Source: Niastella yeongjuensis (GTDB lineage: Bacteria; Bacteroidota; Bacteroidia; Chitinophagales; Chitinophagaceae). Taken from it: 64,000 nt of DNA. Each line of letters begins with the position of its first letter. Position 1 is the stretch's first letter. Shown one piece after another: positions 18,654 to 26,388 of the stretch. Location: contig NZ_FOCZ01000011.1 of the NCBI RefSeq assembly GCF_900110245.1, forward strand, positions 62,001-126,000. Direction: 5' to 3'. Under the pieces are notes generated by a model that saw only the letters and a list, made by a program, of their open reading frames with translations, did no database searches and was not told the origin of the DNA. The position numbers and the translations under genes are program-made.

Positions 18654-18728
18654 GAATGTGTTGTTTTATAATATATACAGGAGTCATCTTTTGGAGAAAT
18701 TCCGTCAGACTCCAGCTTCAAAGGATAC

Positions 18729-19412
18729 TTAATTATCTAAAAATTTTTCTCTTTGTTCTATAATGGATCTTTTGCATTCTGCTTTCCATCTTAAAAAACC
18801 TGTTCTAGCTAAAACATTTTCAATCTCCTGTGAACTCAAAGTATGAGTTGAACTTTCTTGAAAGTAATCATGTAATGTGCAAATAGAATTCCAAACTATT
18901 TCATCATTTAATATGCTTACAACCATTTGCAGGCATGAACTAATGTACTCATCCCGAAGTAACGAAGTGATATCATCAATATGTTTAAAATGCAATTCAA
19001 ACATTTCGATATCTCCTGAATATTTCCGGTTCTTCAGCTTTTCACCCCATACGTTCTTCAAATAAAACGAATCTCCTATTACCCTGTTATTAATCACGAG
19101 TTCGTCCACACAAAATCCGGCAAGCCATGCAAGAATAGCTTTATCATGGTCGATAATTGTTAAATTATTAAGAGGTTGCACAAGCCTTATTCGAACGCCT
19201 GCCTCAGACTCGGAATCGTCAATCTTCGCAACATCTGAATTCAAGACAACAGCTCTCAATGTTATCGTTTCTTCAAATAATTTGATTAAAATCACATGTC
19301 CAGCTTCATGATAAAATTTATCTGTTGAATTTGAAGGCAGCAGGTTTTCATTTTTTTGATTATCAACGGGGAAAATTTTGGCAAGCCTTTTAAAAAGATT
19401 TTTTATTCCCAT
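18729..19412 (-). CDS. Stand-alone M41 (FtsH peptidase)-like metalloprotease domain
   Basis: 227 residues. A zinc-binding HExxH motif is present as HEAGH at residues 35-39 in the M41-like context DKFYHEAGHVILIKL. About 60 residues later comes DHDKAILAWLAGFCVDELVI, which fits the M41 block that follows the active site, and SGDIEMFELHFKHID fits the position of the third zinc-ligand Asp. There is no AAA+ ATPase domain and no membrane helix, unlike FtsH (about 650 residues). It may work with a separate partner or be a derived, non-degradative member. No start ambiguity. Confidence 0.6.
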   Translation of the reverse strand: MGIKNLFKRLAKIFPVDNQKNENLLPSNSTDKFYHEAGHVILIKLFEETITLRAVVLNSDVAKIDDSESEAGVRIRLVQPLNNLTIIDHDKAILAWLAGFCVDELVINNRVIGDSFYLKNVWGEKLKNRKYSGDIEMFELHFKHIDDITSLLRDEYISSCLQMVVSILNDEIVWNSICTLHDYFQESSTHTLSSQEIENVLARTGFLRWKAECKRSIIEQREKFLDN

Positions 19413-19469
19413 AAATTCCTAAATTACTCGAATATTAACTATCATATAAATACTACCAATTCACATTCT

Positions 19470-19892
19470 TCACTGTCCCCAGGCGGTGATTACGATACTT
19501 CTCGATCCGCCATGGTTACGATGCTCACATAGATAGATACCCTGCCAGGTACCGAACGCCAGTTGGCCATTATGAATAGGGATTAACACCGAACTGCCGA
19601 GCAGGGAGGCTTTCAGGTGTGCCGGCATATCATCAGAGCCCTCATAGTCGTGTTTATAATCGGGATCGTTTTCTTGTACCGTTTTATTAAAGAACATTTC
19701 AAAGTCAACCCGAACTGTGGGATCGGCATTTTCGTTGATGGTAAGGGAGGCGGAGGTATGTTGAATAAACACCTGACACATGCCGGTTCTGATACTGCCA
19801 ATTTCCGGCAGGGCGCGCAGCACTTCTCTTGTAATTAAGTGAAACCCACGTGGCTTTTCAGGCAAGGAGATTATTTGTTGATAGATGGTCAT
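19470..19892 (-). CDS. yjbQ: YjbQ/UPF0047 family protein
   Basis: 140 residues from the ATG at 19892; the frame continues to 19928 but the family starts near MTIYQQIISL. Signature motifs are present: GMCQVFIQHTSASLTINENA, HLKASLLGSSVLIPIHNGQL and FGTWQGIYLCEHRNHGGSRS. Members bind metal and show weak thiamine-phosphate-synthase-like activity when overexpressed; the physiological role is unclear. Single gene, divergent from the following plus-strand gene. Confidence 0.93.
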   Translation of the reverse strand: MTIYQQIISLPEKPRGFHLITREVLRALPEIGSIRTGMCQVFIQHTSASLTINENADPTVRVDFEMFFNKTVQENDPDYKHDYEGSDDMPAHLKASLLGSSVLIPIHNGQLAFGTWQGIYLCEHRNHGGSRSIVITAWGQ

Positions 19893-20010
19893 AAATTCAC
19901 ATTGAATCAGTTCACAAAAGTAAGGCAAGATAAATGCTTAGTAACACTAGGCAATATTTTTTATATGTTTCTTAAATTTGAGTATAGATTTTAACCTTAA
20001 ATGCTTATCC

Positions 20011-20592
20011 ATGCTTGATCTATTAAACACTTCTGCTATCCCCTATTCCAAACCCAGCCGCCTCATAGAAAAGGCTGCTACCAATCCTTCAGTAGTAATC
20101 AGAGCAGTATTTTCAGAAATCTTTCCCGGTGATCTTACCGAGGATTTATTACCCAACTGGCTACAGGCAGCTGTTTCCAATAGAGCGGGTTGCTATTCTG
20201 AAAGTAATAGCCAGGCAGTACTTATGGAATTTTATGAGTGGTTATTGCAACTGGTGGAGGCCTTATACTTGCTCTCTGAAAATAAGTGTCAGGATCACCC
20301 CACTCACTTAACTGCCGACCAACAGGCCAACCCCATGAAAGTGATCACTGGTTTCTTTACAGTATATACCATTGAGTACGCCCGGCGCGAATTGAGCGAT
20401 TTCCTCGATGCAGGTATTAGTCATGACGGTAATTACTCCGATGGCTTCACACCCTGGCTCGCATGGATGACGTATAACCATGTTACCTGTTTGGTAGAGG
20501 CTGCCTTTCAATTGTATTTCAATCATGCAATACAACATACTCACTTGCTTATAGTAGATGCCATGCCAATTGATAATTTATGCGGCGATTAA
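20011..20592 (+). CDS. Hypothetical protein
   Basis: 193 residues from the ATG at 20011 (a start at 19978 would add 11). Soluble and mainly helical, no signal peptide, no recognised motif. Composition looks like real protein, with balanced charge and several Trp/Tyr/Cys. Divergent from yjbQ. Nothing supports a function. Confidence 0.6.
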   Translation: MLDLLNTSAIPYSKPSRLIEKAATNPSVVIRAVFSEIFPGDLTEDLLPNWLQAAVSNRAGCYSESNSQAVLMEFYEWLLQLVEALYLLSENKCQDHPTHLTADQQANPMKVITGFFTVYTIEYARRELSDFLDAGISHDGNYSDGFTPWLAWMTYNHVTCLVEAAFQLYFNHAIQHTHLLIVDAMPIDNLCGD

Positions 20593-20654
20593 ATACCACC
20601 CCAGGAAATCGAGACGATTGTTGACATAGTAATTAGCGTCTTTGTGAGAGCGGT

Positions 20655-20765
20655 TTACTTTTTAGTTGGGTTTTTGAACCGATTCAGCGTTCTTAACGAC
20701 ACGCCCATATAGGAAGCTATGTATTTATTCGGGATCCGGCTAAAATATTCCGCTACAATATTTGC
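20655..20765 (-). pseudogene. C-terminal remnant of a Crp/Fnr-type regulator
   Basis: The minus strand encodes VAEYFSRIPNKYIASYMGVS then LRTLNRFKNPTKK and a stop. This is the recognition-helix end of the Crp/Fnr (cyclic-nucleotide-binding regulator) family, usually written IPQKYIASYLGISPETLSR. A stop codon lies just upstream in frame at 20766 and the remaining ~150 residues are missing, so it is a relic. Confidence 0.6.
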
Positions 20766-20773
20766 CTAAAACA

Positions 20774-20872
20774 ACCCATGTTTTATTACATCATAACACA
20801 AAAACTACCCTGTTTTTATTACAAAAAAATGCAAAAATTACCCCATTTTTATTACATGAATAAGAGGTGTGT
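20774..20872. repeat. Three direct repeats with exact 33-bp period
   Basis: The motif ACCC-(A/T)(G/T)TTTTATTACA begins at 20774, 20807 and 20840, so the spacing is exactly 33 bases twice. Between the motifs the sequence is A-rich. The period equals 11 codons or about three helical turns. Confidence 0.6.
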
Positions 20873-20903
20873 TCAATCGTGACATTCAGGGGGAATTAAT
20901 TAA

Positions 20904-20984
20904 ATGGAGCAAGTGGGTGAAAATATTCAAATAGCCAGAATACGGCAAAAATTTAGCGCCCAACAAGCTGCCGAAGATAAATGA
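20904..20984 (+). pseudogene. N-terminal remnant of an XRE-type HTH regulator
   Basis: 26 codons then TGA: starts MEQVGENIQIARIRQKFSAQ and continues QAAEDK. It matches the first helix and a half of Cro/CI-type helix-turn-helix proteins (GxNIxxARxRRxxSxxxxAE). The rest of the domain is gone. The stop follows the region where a normal protein would read VAERA. Confidence 0.5.
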
Positions 20985-21072
20985 GGAAGGTATAATGCTA
21001 TGATAAGAAAAAAGACCAAGCTCCGTGTCAAATTGCGCCCAGGCTTTTTCCAGCATATAATAGAACAACCAA

Positions 21073-21438
21073 TCAAATGATGTCCAACGTATGTTTAGTC
21101 AACTCATTTTCCACGTTACCTGTGTTTAATGTAGTGGCGGGTTCAAACAGCAACACATGAGCCTCTTCATTTGCCACGGGTTTATGTTCAACTCCTCTTG
21201 GAATTATAATATAGTCACCAGGGTTCAAAGAAATAGATTTATCCCGCAGTTCCATAGTAAATGAACCGGCAATAACCAGGAACATCTCATCTTCATTGTC
21301 GTGTTTGTGCCATACAAACTCACCTTTAAACTTGACCAGTTTTATATATTGACCATTCAACTCTCCGGCAATTCTCGGATTCCAATGGTCAGTAATCAGG
21401 CTTAGCTTTTCCGCAATGTTTATTTTATCAATTATCAT
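21073..21438 (-). CDS. Cupin-domain protein
   Basis: 121 residues, a single conserved beta-barrel cupin. Motif 1 is VWHKHDNEDEMFLVIAGSFT and motif 2 is PGDYIIIPRGVEHKPVANEE, giving the His/His/Glu/His metal ligands. Intact and of normal length for small cupin_2 proteins. The substrate is unknown. It sits between regulator remnants, so it may be the survivor of a decayed cluster. Confidence 0.88.
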   Translation of the reverse strand: MIIDKINIAEKLSLITDHWNPRIAGELNGQYIKLVKFKGEFVWHKHDNEDEMFLVIAGSFTMELRDKSISLNPGDYIIIPRGVEHKPVANEEAHVLLFEPATTLNTGNVENELTKHTLDII

Positions 21439-21539
21439 AAACAGTTATTTTATATCTTAAAGTTAATTGATCCCGAAGACAAAGCCATGGCCTCTTTTGC
21501 TACAGCTCGGTGCCTTGTGTTAAACGTGTATATTTGAAT

Positions 21540-21665
21540 ATGGATATTTTACTGAAAGCCATTCAACATTACATTCCGCTTTCTGCTGATGATGAAGCTA
21601 TCATCAGGTCTTTGTTTCACGTACAAAAACTGCAAAAAGGCCAATGGCTGAAAAGAATTAATTAA
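21540..21665 (+). pseudogene. N-terminal remnant of a Crp/Fnr-type regulator
   Basis: 41 codons then TAA: MDILLKAIQHYIPLSADDEA, IIRSLFHVQKLQKGQWLKRIN. This is the standard beginning of Bacteroidota Crp/Fnr proteins up to the first strand of the cyclic-nucleotide-binding barrel (KKGQWLLRQG). It breaks off where the barrel should continue. Confidence 0.6.
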
Positions 21666-21731
21666 CCTGGGTGTACGAGCAGCCGTTTTTCATTGCTGAA
21701 TTTTGTGTTACAAACATATAAAATCAGCATA

Positions 21732-22208
21732 ATGTATACACAAACGGTACGACAGTTACTCCTCATCATGCATCTTTCAGGCCTCATACTGATGGTTGGA
21801 ACCACGGTGGCGGCTTTCGTCACTTTTCGTGCTTTCACAAACAGGGTTAATGTAAAAAGTGACAATGCAACAGGCCTTTTACAACTCCTGACGACTTTGG
21901 ACCCAATAAAAGGGATAGGTGGTATTTTGCTGATCCTTTCCGGTCTTGGACTTACATTTATAACAGGTTGGGTGTTCTTACACATGTTATGGCTTCAGCT
22001 AAAACTGTCCCTTGTTCTCCTGCTGCCGCTTAATGAAATTTTGATAGGAAAAAAACAACTAAAAAAGTTAAAGGCCGCCTTTTTTGAAAGTAATCCCGAC
22101 AGCACTGCCGTAATAAAAAAGACAGTACCTAAAATCGCCAGGTTTTACACCATTCAACTATTGCTGTTTTTGGCGATCCTTGTAATTGCGGTATTGAAAT
22201 TTAACTAG
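21732..22208 (+). CDS. Small integral membrane protein (DUF2269-like?)
   Basis: 158 residues from the ATG at 21732 (13 more if 21693 is used). Four hydrophobic helices at about 7-32, 58-80, 84-102 and 138-157, with short loops (LDPIKG, ILIGKKQLKKLK). It starts in the style of DUF2269 proteins (LLLIMHLSGLILMVGTTVAA) but I am not certain of the family. It follows the Crp/Fnr remnant by about 65 bases and may once have been its target gene. Confidence 0.65.
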   Translation: MYTQTVRQLLLIMHLSGLILMVGTTVAAFVTFRAFTNRVNVKSDNATGLLQLLTTLDPIKGIGGILLILSGLGLTFITGWVFLHMLWLQLKLSLVLLLPLNEILIGKKQLKKLKAAFFESNPDSTAVIKKTVPKIARFYTIQLLLFLAILVIAVLKFN

Positions 22209-22352
22209 TCAATCGCAACTGGCCATTGTTTCCTCACAGGGACATGCCAGCTTGATGGTGAATACAACAACGATTCTGACCTATCTCAACAGTTTTTTAA
22301 ATTCGGATATTATATCATTAAACTCAGCATCAGAATGTGTCAATTCCAAGCT

Positions 22353-23336
22353 TTATGCTGGATCCTTTCCTAACCTCTGCAGTTTATCCAAATATGCCTG
22401 TTTATATTGTTTCTTTGTTTTATCATCCAGAAAAGAGTGATCAATCATTTTTATTACCACATCGGATTTGCTAAGAATTTGACTAATGATACGCTCGGTT
22501 CTTATTTCAAGCATTCCAATTCTTCTGGCTAATTCCCGGAATTCCGGTTGGCCATAATAGCCATAGGTGCTATAAAATTCGCCATGTATATCATTATCGT
22601 ATAAATCAAGCGCGGTATCATATTCGCCAGGCGTGTGAATCACAGTACTCAGCAAATCATAAGCAGGTGACAACGCATAGTCATTCATCTCGGTTTGTAA
22701 AAGCGAGAAATTTTTTAGGTGTGCATCTCCATTGGAGAAAATATAATTGAATAAGACAACGCGAAAATATGTTTCCAGTATCGGTTGCGCTGCTGCTACA
22801 TACTTTTTTATTAACAGACCGATATCCTCATAACTGCCCTCGTATTTAAAATGTTCACCATTGTTTAGTCTGGTTCGGCCGCTTAATTGCGCCATATCTT
22901 CCTGCAAATATTTTGAGCCATCCGGCTTTCGATCAAAGCGTCGGGTAATATAAGCAGGTGTTCCATCGTTAAAATAGATCAGCGCATTAGCTGCTGTTTT
23001 GATACCAAATATTTGTGAGGCAATTTGCATGGTCAGGTGCTCATTTTCCGGAACCTGCTCAATATTTGCCAAAAAGTTAGCCGCAGGAATGGGTTTTAAA
23101 ATATATTCGCCATCCTTCTCAGTAAAATCGAGCACTTTACCATTTAGCCTCAAAGAATATTTTAATTGTACCCCTGATATAGAGAGATGTTTTATTTTTT
23201 CCTGATAAATTTCTACATCTGCCTTTGGTGGATCAAATGGGAGTCTTGATGAAACTTTTGCTCCTTCAAACAGGCTTTTTCTGCAAGGTAAGCAGTAACC
23301 ACCAGCACTCTTTTTATAACATCCAGGACAATTCAT
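22353..23336 (-). CDS. hipT: HipT-like Ser/Thr kinase toxin of a tripartite HipBST system
   Basis: 327 residues, a HipA-family kinase lacking the N-subdomain 1, as in HipT. It begins with a Cys4 zinc-ribbon-like motif (Cys 3, 6, 15, 18). The SxS autoregulatory motif is S52-I-S54 in HLSISGVQLKYSL, with the ATP-binding Gln/Lys following. The catalytic loop is FSNGDAHLKNF (Asp 204) and the metal-binding Asp 227 is in SPAYDLLST. The start overlaps the HipS stop by ATGA. HipA/HipT kinases phosphorylate aminoacyl-tRNA synthetases; the target here is unknown. Oddly, after the TAA the same frame stays coding-like for 23 codons (SLELTHSDAEFNDIISEFKK...) before the next stop, so the stop may be a recent truncation. 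Confidence 0.9.
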   Translation of the reverse strand: MNCPGCYKKSAGGYCLPCRKSLFEGAKVSSRLPFDPPKADVEIYQEKIKHLSISGVQLKYSLRLNGKVLDFTEKDGEYILKPIPAANFLANIEQVPENEHLTMQIASQIFGIKTAANALIYFNDGTPAYITRRFDRKPDGSKYLQEDMAQLSGRTRLNNGEHFKYEGSYEDIGLLIKKYVAAAQPILETYFRVVLFNYIFSNGDAHLKNFSLLQTEMNDYALSPAYDLLSTVIHTPGEYDTALDLYDNDIHGEFYSTYGYYGQPEFRELARRIGMLEIRTERIISQILSKSDVVIKMIDHSFLDDKTKKQYKQAYLDKLQRLGKDPA

Positions 23337-23659
23337 TCACTCAATTCTTTAATAGTTATTGCTCCAATTGTATCTTCTCCAGCAGTTTTTAGCAGCCGGG
23401 TAAAGTCATCATTTTCGTCAATGTGTAATAATTTGCATTGAATATCTTTATTAACTCCTTCCGCCAGTAAGCCTGCGAAAAAGGAAAACAAAAAAGAACT
23501 TTGGTGCTCTAATTTGTCCTTCGGCAGTGTAAGGCTAATTGCAGGCAGCGTTGAATCATTGAAGTAATCGGCAGTATAGGTAAACCTATAGTCATCACTA
23601 CTACGCTTTTCTAAAATGCCGGCAAGTTTGTCATTATTGTAAACCGCGCCTTTCTGCAT
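23333..23659 (-). CDS. hipS: HipS-like small subunit (HipA N-subdomain 1)
   Basis: 108 residues, matching the couple_hipA/N-terminal subdomain of HipA: GAVYNNDKLAGILEKRSSDD, LPAISLTLPKDKLEHQSSFL, FFAGLLAEG and an end AGEDTIGAITI. In the described HipBST system this free subdomain, not HipB, is the antitoxin of the HipT kinase. It is translationally coupled on both sides: 1-base overlap with hipB (TAATG) and a 4-base overlap with hipT. Confidence 0.88.
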   Translation of the reverse strand: MQKGAVYNNDKLAGILEKRSSDDYRFTYTADYFNDSTLPAISLTLPKDKLEHQSSFLFSFFAGLLAEGVNKDIQCKLLHIDENDDFTRLLKTAGEDTIGAITIKELSE

Positions 23660-23868
23660 TACTTAATTGTTTTAACCTGAATGGTTATTTCCATACCCAA
23701 CGTATCAGTTAATTTCTCTAAAGTTGTAAACGAAGGGTTACTACTACCTTTTTCAATATCATAAATAGTCCGGATAGTTATACCACTCATTTCGGACAGA
23801 TCTCCCTGTCGAAGTTGTAAAAATTCACGGCGGAATTTCAAAGCTTGCCCAATTTCCTTCAATGTCAT
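23659..23868 (-). CDS. hipB: HipB-like XRE-family DNA-binding protein
   Basis: 69 residues from the ATG at 23868; the frame also opens with TTG at 23904. It is one Cro/CI helix-turn-helix: LKFRREFLQLRQGDLSEMSG, ITIRTIYDIEKGSSNPSFTT, then a short beta tail (GMEITIQVKTIK) typical of HipB dimers. First gene of the operon; likely represses it through the two palindromes just upstream. Confidence 0.88.
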   Translation of the reverse strand: MTLKEIGQALKFRREFLQLRQGDLSEMSGITIRTIYDIEKGSSNPSFTTLEKLTDTLGMEITIQVKTIK

Positions 23869-23930
23869 CGGAAGTATATTTCTGATTTCATCTAAAATTA
23901 TCAAATTTCCCCGGCTTTTACCATAAAATC

Positions 23931-23944
23931 GGAATTATAGTTCC
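23931..23944. promoter_or_regulatory. Operator-like palindrome 1 upstream of hipB
   Basis: GGAATTATAGTTCC, arms GGAA/TTCC. It lies 62 bases before the hipB ATG. A near copy is at 24003-24016; centres are 72 bases apart. This resembles the paired operators of HipB-type repressors. Confidence 0.5.
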
Positions 23945-24002
23945 ATTTTTTTATATAATTCATTGATCCTGTATTGGGTATTATGTCCAGTATGGAGAAA
24001 AT

Positions 24003-24016
24003 AGAATTATATTTCC
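24003..24016. promoter_or_regulatory. Operator-like palindrome 2 upstream of hipB
   Basis: AGAATTATATTTCC (reverse GGAAATATAATTCT). Together with site 1 the consensus is GGAA-N6-TTCY. The hip promoter should lie between the two. Confidence 0.45.
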
Positions 24017-24030
24017 GATCAATAAAAAAA

Positions 24031-24060
24031 GGCGCCTCCACTTTGGAGACGCCTTTTTTT
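24031..24060 (-). terminator. Intrinsic terminator, usable in both directions
   Basis: GGCGCCTCC (24031-24039), loop, GGAGACGCC (24045-24053), with A7 before and T7 after. It lies 16 bases beyond the stop of the lipoprotein gene at 24077 and separates it from hipBST. Confidence 0.9.
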
Positions 24061-24076
24061 ATTATTTATTTACTTT

Positions 24077-25030
24077 TTACTGTTTGTTGTAAGTAAACCT
24101 GGTCTTTTCCCATTCGGTGGTACCATAATTATCAGTAACAGAAGAAACAAAACCTGATTGGAAATACTCTATTACTCTGGTTTGTGGATCATCTTCGTCA
24201 TTGCTCACATAACCATCCTCAACTTGTGTGCGTTTTGTAGTATGGGTCATTTTATCAAACAAATAGGCATATTTGATAGTTGGAGCATAGTTACTGTACA
24301 ACGAGCCCGCTTCATAGTACAACCACGCATTTATGCTATCAACTTTATTGGGATAATTATTAGCGTATTCAAACGCGTAATTTTCCTCAACGTTCGTGGT
24401 GAAACCACCAGGTTGACCACTCACTGTGTTCTTATAGCTATAGTATTCTACTGAAGTACGCTTCATAGCCATCAACTTTCCGTTCTGGTTGGTATAGGCA
24501 ATTGTATACGGCTTTCTGGTAGCAGCAGCAGAACTTGTTCTCCAGGTGGTGTCATATTGGAAACCAGTGGCCTTAACCAGTAAGCCCGCAGCATCATATT
24601 CAAAGTTGGTCGTATCCACGTGTACGTCATAGATCGGATTAGCCTCTTTCATTTCGTCCATGTACTCAACACCTATACGCTGAACCGGCAGGCCTTTGCT
24701 GTTCAATTTATAACGTGCTTTAAAATTGAAATTTCCTTGTACAGCTGGCGATTCTTCAACGGTAACCTCATCGCCTGAATAAGTGAAGGTAAAATAATAG
24801 CTCGGATCGGAAGAATCCTTGAGCGAAACGATCCTTCCAGACTTATCGTACTCGTAATAAGTTGTTTCGGGTGTTGAGTTGCTGCTATTGTCGGTAACGA
24901 TGGTTTTTACAACACGCGTCGTGTCTCCTACCGGCTGTTGCTGATCCGAGTTACTGTCGGAATCCTTTTTACACGAATCAAGGGAAATAATAAACAATAA
25001 AGACACAATGGGAATCAATAATTTCTTCAT
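24077..25030 (-). CDS. Lipoprotein with YD/RHS-like repeats
   Basis: 317 residues. The signal peptide has a lipobox (ISLDSCKKD, Cys 20) and a Ser/Asp/Gln-rich linker. The rest is repetitive beta structure with YD-repeat-like units: YYEYDKSGRIVSLKDSSDP, NFEYDAAGLLVKATGF and YAFEYANNYPNKVDSI. Similar DUF4595-type surface lipoproteins are common and poorly characterised in Bacteroidota. Not part of the hip operon because of the terminator between them. Confidence 0.8.
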   Translation of the reverse strand: MKKLLIPIVSLLFIISLDSCKKDSDSNSDQQQPVGDTTRVVKTIVTDNSSNSTPETTYYEYDKSGRIVSLKDSSDPSYYFTFTYSGDEVTVEESPAVQGNFNFKARYKLNSKGLPVQRIGVEYMDEMKEANPIYDVHVDTTNFEYDAAGLLVKATGFQYDTTWRTSSAAATRKPYTIAYTNQNGKLMAMKRTSVEYYSYKNTVSGQPGGFTTNVEENYAFEYANNYPNKVDSINAWLYYEAGSLYSNYAPTIKYAYLFDKMTHTTKRTQVEDGYVSNDEDDPQTRVIEYFQSGFVSSVTDNYGTTEWEKTRFTYNKQ

Positions 25031-25440
25031 AAAATATGTTTAATAACGTCTGATCCCCTATTCCTTTTCTTTTCTGGTGGGCGCAAAGTTAGCAAACATC
25101 CTGATAATTTAAAATGTTTGAGAAAGAAAGTTAAGTGGTCAAACACTAACAATATGGGAAGTACGAAGTGAAAAATCTTTTTTTACTATAATATATCGTG
25201 CATTTTTCTACAACAATCCTGCAATTTTCGAAAACAATCGTGCAAAAAGATAAAATTTGCCATCGTACCTTGCTTATGGCCATCAGCGCCCCCTCCAGCA
25301 TGTTCAAGTATCAAATTCTTCCCATTTAAACCAGATCCTGCATACTGCTATTCCATTTTACCCATTCACCCTGACGCTTTAATCCAAACAATGGCATGTG
25401 CTGCATTCAAAACCTGATTTGTACATAAAGCTGTCATAAG
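25031..25440. other. Divergent intergenic region with three 21-bp spaced direct repeats
   Basis: 410 bases between the lipoprotein start and the AraC-type gene. Apart from the repeats at 25196-25244, no gene or hairpin is seen. Confidence 0.5.
25196..25244. promoter_or_regulatory. Three direct repeats at 21-bp period, candidate AraC-type binding sites
   Basis: TC(G/C)TGCA begins at 25196, 25217 and 25238, each followed by a T-run or A-run and AACAA. A spacing of 21 bases (two helical turns) between direct half-sites is the usual layout for AraC-family regulators. The AraC-type gene starts about 200 bases downstream. Confidence 0.5.
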
Positions 25441-25818
25441 ATGAAAAAGAACAACCACTCCCTGTACGTGCTTACTGGCGTTGAAGCCATTAAACAACAC
25501 CTGGATAATAACCCTTTCGAATACAGAACCAGTAGTGAATTGCTGAATAAAGTATCTGAGGCCAACCGGAAATCGGTAGAAAAAGCATTTAAAGACATCT
25601 ATGGCTGCGGCATAAAAACCTATCACGTAAAGCAACGGCTGGAAAAATCAAAACAATTCCTGGAAGCAGGAAGAAGCATCAAACTCGTTGCAGGCGCCTG
25701 CTTATACAAATCACAAAGCGCCTATAGCACCGCTTTCAAAAAAGCATTCAATATAACCCCCACCCAATGGTTGAAAAATGTATGCGCTGCAACCAGGAAA
25801 AAATTATCCAAATCGTAA
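25441..25818 (+). CDS. AraC-type helix-turn-helix regulator, DNA-binding domain only
   Basis: 125 residues. It has an AraC HTH with both helix-turn-helix halves: TSSELLNKVSEANRKSVEKA, FKDIYGCGIKTYHVKQRLEK and LVAGACLYKSQSAYSTAFKK then AFNITPTQW. There is no separate ligand-binding domain. It precedes the MauE/thioredoxin/peptide genes on the same strand by about 100 bases and probably regulates them; the 21-bp direct repeats upstream are candidate sites. Confidence 0.88.
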   Translation: MKKNNHSLYVLTGVEAIKQHLDNNPFEYRTSSELLNKVSEANRKSVEKAFKDIYGCGIKTYHVKQRLEKSKQFLEAGRSIKLVAGACLYKSQSAYSTAFKKAFNITPTQWLKNVCAATRKKLSKS

Positions 25819-25926
25819 AGGCGCCCAAAAATATAATACGTTGGTACAATAGCGTAAAACAACCGCCCAATAACATAAAATACCCGTAGGTAACTTGCAT
25901 ACAGAATGAATGCAACATTCCTCAGT

Positions 25927-26379
25927 ATGAAAAACGCAGTAATAGAAATAGTTTCCTACCTGTTCATCCTATTGTTTTTTTATACAGGCGTGATGAAACT
26001 GACAGACCATCGAAACTTTTATTTCGTGATGGACAAATCACACCTCCTGTACCGGTTCGCAGCCATCCTGGCGTGGGTAATACCAATATTAGAACTGGCT
26101 ATCGTTGCCTGCCTGGTGGTGCCCAAATGGAGAAGAGTTGGTTTGTATGCTTCCTTTATACTCATGAGCGTGTTCACCATCTATGTAGCGTACAACGCCT
26201 TCTTTCTTACCCACGCCGAACGCCCCTGCACCTGCGGCGGTATTATAGAACAGATGAACTGGCAGCAGCATGTTGTCTTCAACGCTTGTTTTACAGGGCT
26301 GGCCTTGTGTGCGGTGCTATTTAACAAAAAACGGGCACAGGCACCAGATACCGGAACAGCCAATTTATCATTATCCTAA
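25927..26379 (+). CDS. MauE/DoxX-type redox-associated membrane protein
   Basis: 150 residues from the ATG at 25927 (157 if 25906 is used). Four membrane helices (VSYLFILLFFYTGVMKL, then about 40-62, 70-92 and 115-134) and the conserved periplasmic loop HAERPCTCGGIIEQMNWQQH with a CxC pair. MauE is needed for correct disulfide formation in methylamine dehydrogenase, but no mau genes are here. In Bacteroidota, MauE-like proteins often accompany small Cys-containing exported peptides and thioredoxin-like proteins, as seen here. Confidence 0.82.
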   Translation: MKNAVIEIVSYLFILLFFYTGVMKLTDHRNFYFVMDKSHLLYRFAAILAWVIPILELAIVACLVVPKWRRVGLYASFILMSVFTIYVAYNAFFLTHAERPCTCGGIIEQMNWQQHVVFNACFTGLALCAVLFNKKRAQAPDTGTANLSLS

Positions 26380-26388
26380 ATTCAGCAT

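Noticed and set aside
20886-21068. Minus-strand 60-codon ORF next to the cupin gene
   Set aside because: It is the complement of the XRE remnant and its downstream debris, with no independent coding sign.
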